A stretch of 33,322 bases of DNA, taken from assembly GCA_022340185.1 (NCBI GenBank), contig JAJDOK010000002.1, positions 1 to 33,322 of the forward strand, in the 5' to 3' direction. The position numbers and the translations under genes were made by a program. Positions 32,134 to 33,322 of this stretch are shown here, one piece after another (the stretch's first letter is position 1; the number at the start of each line of letters is the position of its first letter). The stretch is from Salaquimonas sp. GTDB taxonomy: Bacteria > Pseudomonadota > Alphaproteobacteria > Rhizobiales > Rhizobiaceae. The notes beneath the pieces were generated by a model, which saw nothing but the letters and a program-made list of their open reading frames with translations, made no database searches and was not told the origin of the DNA.

Positions 32134-32591
32134 GACAATTCTTCTTCATTCTGCGGCGCGGTTTCCACGCTCAAATTCCCATGTATCTTGTTGAGGACGG
32201 CGACCAGCGCGTTGCGCTCGGTGACGCTGACTCCCTTCAGCGCTTCCTTGTAGACCGCCAGCCCCGACGGCCTGATCTCCTCGAAGAGGTTGCGCGCAGC
32301 ATTTGTCAGCCGCACAAGCTTGGCGCGGCTGTCCTGCGGATCGGCAAGGCGGCTTACGAGCCCGGCGGCCTCCAGGCGCTCGACGATACGGCTGACAGTC
32401 ATCGGATCGCTTTCGACGAGATTGGCCAGCGCGACCTGAGAGAGTTCGCCGGTACGCTTGAGTTGCGCCAGCACACGCCATTGCGGCATGGTCAGGCCAT
32501 GTCGACGGGTACTCTCGGCAAAACGGCGCTTCAATAGCCGCGCCACGTCATGAATGAGATAGCCGAGCGTGGTGATTTCCTGCTGGTCCAC
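32130..32591 (-). CDS. MarR family transcriptional regulator
   Basis: A winged-helix repressor, 153 residues, most likely controlling the emrAB genes it overlaps. GTG 32591 is the start, with GGAA about 10 nt upstream. The MarR fold is clear: LLKRRFAESTRRHGLTMPQWRVLAQL, the recognition helix ELSQVALANLVESDPMTVSRIVERLEAAGLVSR, and the wing ADPQDSRAKLVRLT. MarR proteins bind palindromes as dimers and let go when a phenolic or lipophilic ligand binds. A matching palindrome lies in its leader (32606-32619), which suggests autoregulation of the whole operon. Confidence 0.92.
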   Translation of the reverse strand: MDQQEITTLGYLIHDVARLLKRRFAESTRRHGLTMPQWRVLAQLKRTGELSQVALANLVESDPMTVSRIVERLEAAGLVSRLADPQDSRAKLVRLTNAARNLFEEIRPSGLAVYKEALKGVSVTERNALVAVLNKIHGNLSVETAPQNEEELS

Positions 32592-32605
32592 GGCGTTCGA
32601 TTTCC

Positions 32606-32657
32606 ATAAGCGTGCTTATAATATCTGCGCATATAATAACAGAGCTTAGAGAGTCAA
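32606..32657 (-). promoter_or_regulatory. marR-emrAB promoter and MarR-type operator
   Basis: On the minus strand, TTGACT (32652-32657), a 16-nt spacer and TATATG (32630-32635) form a promoter. Just downstream is the dyad ATAAGC-GT-GCTTAT (32606-32619), 15 bp before the GTG start, and a further near-dyad ATATCTGCGCATAT overlaps the -10 box (32621-32634). Both are AT-rich dyads of MarR size. Confidence 0.6.
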
Positions 32658-32717
32658 CGGCCATTGGCGCAGGACTGCGATGAAAATCGCGCATACCGGT
32701 CTGAAAATATGAGGTTT

Positions 32718-33320
32718 TCAGCCTGCCGCCGGGATGCGGTAGCGCGTGATGTCCCAGGCGATACCGGTCGCTGGGTCCACAAACCGCTCATACTGGATCT
32801 CGGGCCATCCGGTTGCCGCGAGATCTGCCCACAATTGTTTCGAGGCCGTCGCCCAGTTCGGCTTGTCGCGATGCGCCGCAACACAGGAGACGATGATCTC
32901 GCTCACCGTGCCGGTGGCATCCACCACGCGTCTGAGATCGTCCACCGCCGCTCGATAGTAATAGAGAACCTCGCTGGCGACGAGAACGCGCCGGGCAATG
33001 GGAGCGGGCGCGCCGTTCCATTCGGCAAGACTGGTGCGGACCCGTTCGACCGGCACATTGTCCCGGTGTACCCGCCCCAAGGCCACCGCGGAAATGTCGA
33101 CGCCGACATAGCGCAGGACCCCTTCCGGCAAGCGCGAAACGAGCAGCCCCTCGCCACAGCCGATATCGACCACCTCGCAAGGGCCGTTCTCATCAATCGA
33201 GCGCTCGATCATGGCCGCGATCGTGTCAAGCCGTGCCTGTTCGGTCGGCTTCTTCAGGAACTCGTACTTGCCCGCGCGAAATTCCGCGTCCCAGCCATCA
33301 CCGTCCTTGGACTGCCACAT
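32718..33320 (-). CDS. SAM-dependent methyltransferase, possibly 5' partial
   Basis: A class I methyltransferase fold: VVDIGCGEGLL (motif I, about 50-60), YVGVDISAVALGR (motif II), then VLVASEVLYYY, a motif that fits the NodS/SAM-dependent branch. The 200-residue frame begins with ATG 33320, two bases from the window edge, so no ribosome site can be checked and the true start may be further right. WDAEFRAGKYEFLKKPTEQARL near the N-terminus is a common opening of small-molecule or sugar methyltransferases, which suggests little is missing. The C-terminus WDITRYRIPAAG is complete. Substrate unknown. It is 60 bp upstream of the marR promoter on the same strand. Confidence 0.75.
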   Translation of the reverse strand: MWQSKDGDGWDAEFRAGKYEFLKKPTEQARLDTIAAMIERSIDENGPCEVVDIGCGEGLLVSRLPEGVLRYVGVDISAVALGRVHRDNVPVERVRTSLAEWNGAPAPIARRVLVASEVLYYYRAAVDDLRRVVDATGTVSEIIVSCVAAHRDKPNWATASKQLWADLAATGWPEIQYERFVDPATGIAWDITRYRIPAAG

Positions 33321-33322
33321 AC

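Noticed and set aside
1..33322. CRISPR arrays, insertion sequences, integrases, prophage genes or ordinary tRNA genes
   Set aside because: I looked for regularly spaced direct repeats, transposase or integrase motifs and tRNA-like T arms with CCA. Only the tmRNA matched.

Overview
The window looks like a chromosomal segment of an alphaproteobacterium of the order Rhizobiales, most likely close to Mesorhizobium (Phyllobacteriaceae). The evidence is high GC with GC-rich third positions, a circularly permuted two-piece tmRNA whose tag reads ANDNYAEARLAA, the alphaproteobacterial type of SspB with DUF4169 and ribbon-helix-helix neighbours, two cyclopropane-fatty-acid synthase paralogues, and a dispersed GTCATCCCGG-type intergenic repeat. 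Placement below order level is inference from family knowledge, not from a search.

Layout. 1-965: the 3' end of an Inh/Omp19-like protein (+) faces a secreted SH3-domain protein (-). 1062-3869 (-): thyA, a first cfa and a periplasmic YHS-domain protein. 4048-8264 (+): an RND efflux pair (lipoprotein adaptor plus 1045-residue pump) with no local outer-membrane channel or regulator. 8310-9563 (-): a second cfa in the same orientation as the first, so the two copies bracket the YHS/RND block. 9745-11343 (+): a strong promoter, the permuted ssrA gene, then sspB, a DUF4169 gene and an RHH gene. The maker of the degradation tag and its ClpXP adaptor therefore sit side by side. 11352-20028 (-): a giant AsmA-like protein, a D-lactate/glycolate-type FAD oxidase, a ClC family protein with CBS domains and a Tas-like aldo/keto reductase.

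20204-20815 (+): a type II toxin-antitoxin module (RHH-like antitoxin, Doc/Fic toxin). 20817-23392 (-): a DUF3750 protein, a Tat-exported dienelactone-hydrolase-like protein and a glycosyltransferase. 23519-26203 (+): a UvrD/PcrA helicase carrying an extraordinary in-frame insertion of about 90 codons built of nested inverted repeats. 26228-26394: a dispersed intergenic repeat. 26420-29307 (+): a GFA-family protein, a PAS/class III adenylate cyclase and a PPK2 polyphosphate kinase. A 12-bp-stem terminator separates these from 29459-32591 (-), a tightly overlapping marR-emrA-emrB efflux operon with a MarR-type palindrome in its leader. A SAM methyltransferase (-) reaches the right edge.

Most of the window is ordinary core genome. 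The stretches that hold something unexplained are the palindromic insertion inside the helicase, the uncertain (possibly CTG) start of the AsmA protein, the channel-like residue in the ClC protein, and the tandem operator of the toxin-antitoxin module. No CRISPR array, rRNA, ordinary tRNA, transposase or phage gene was seen.
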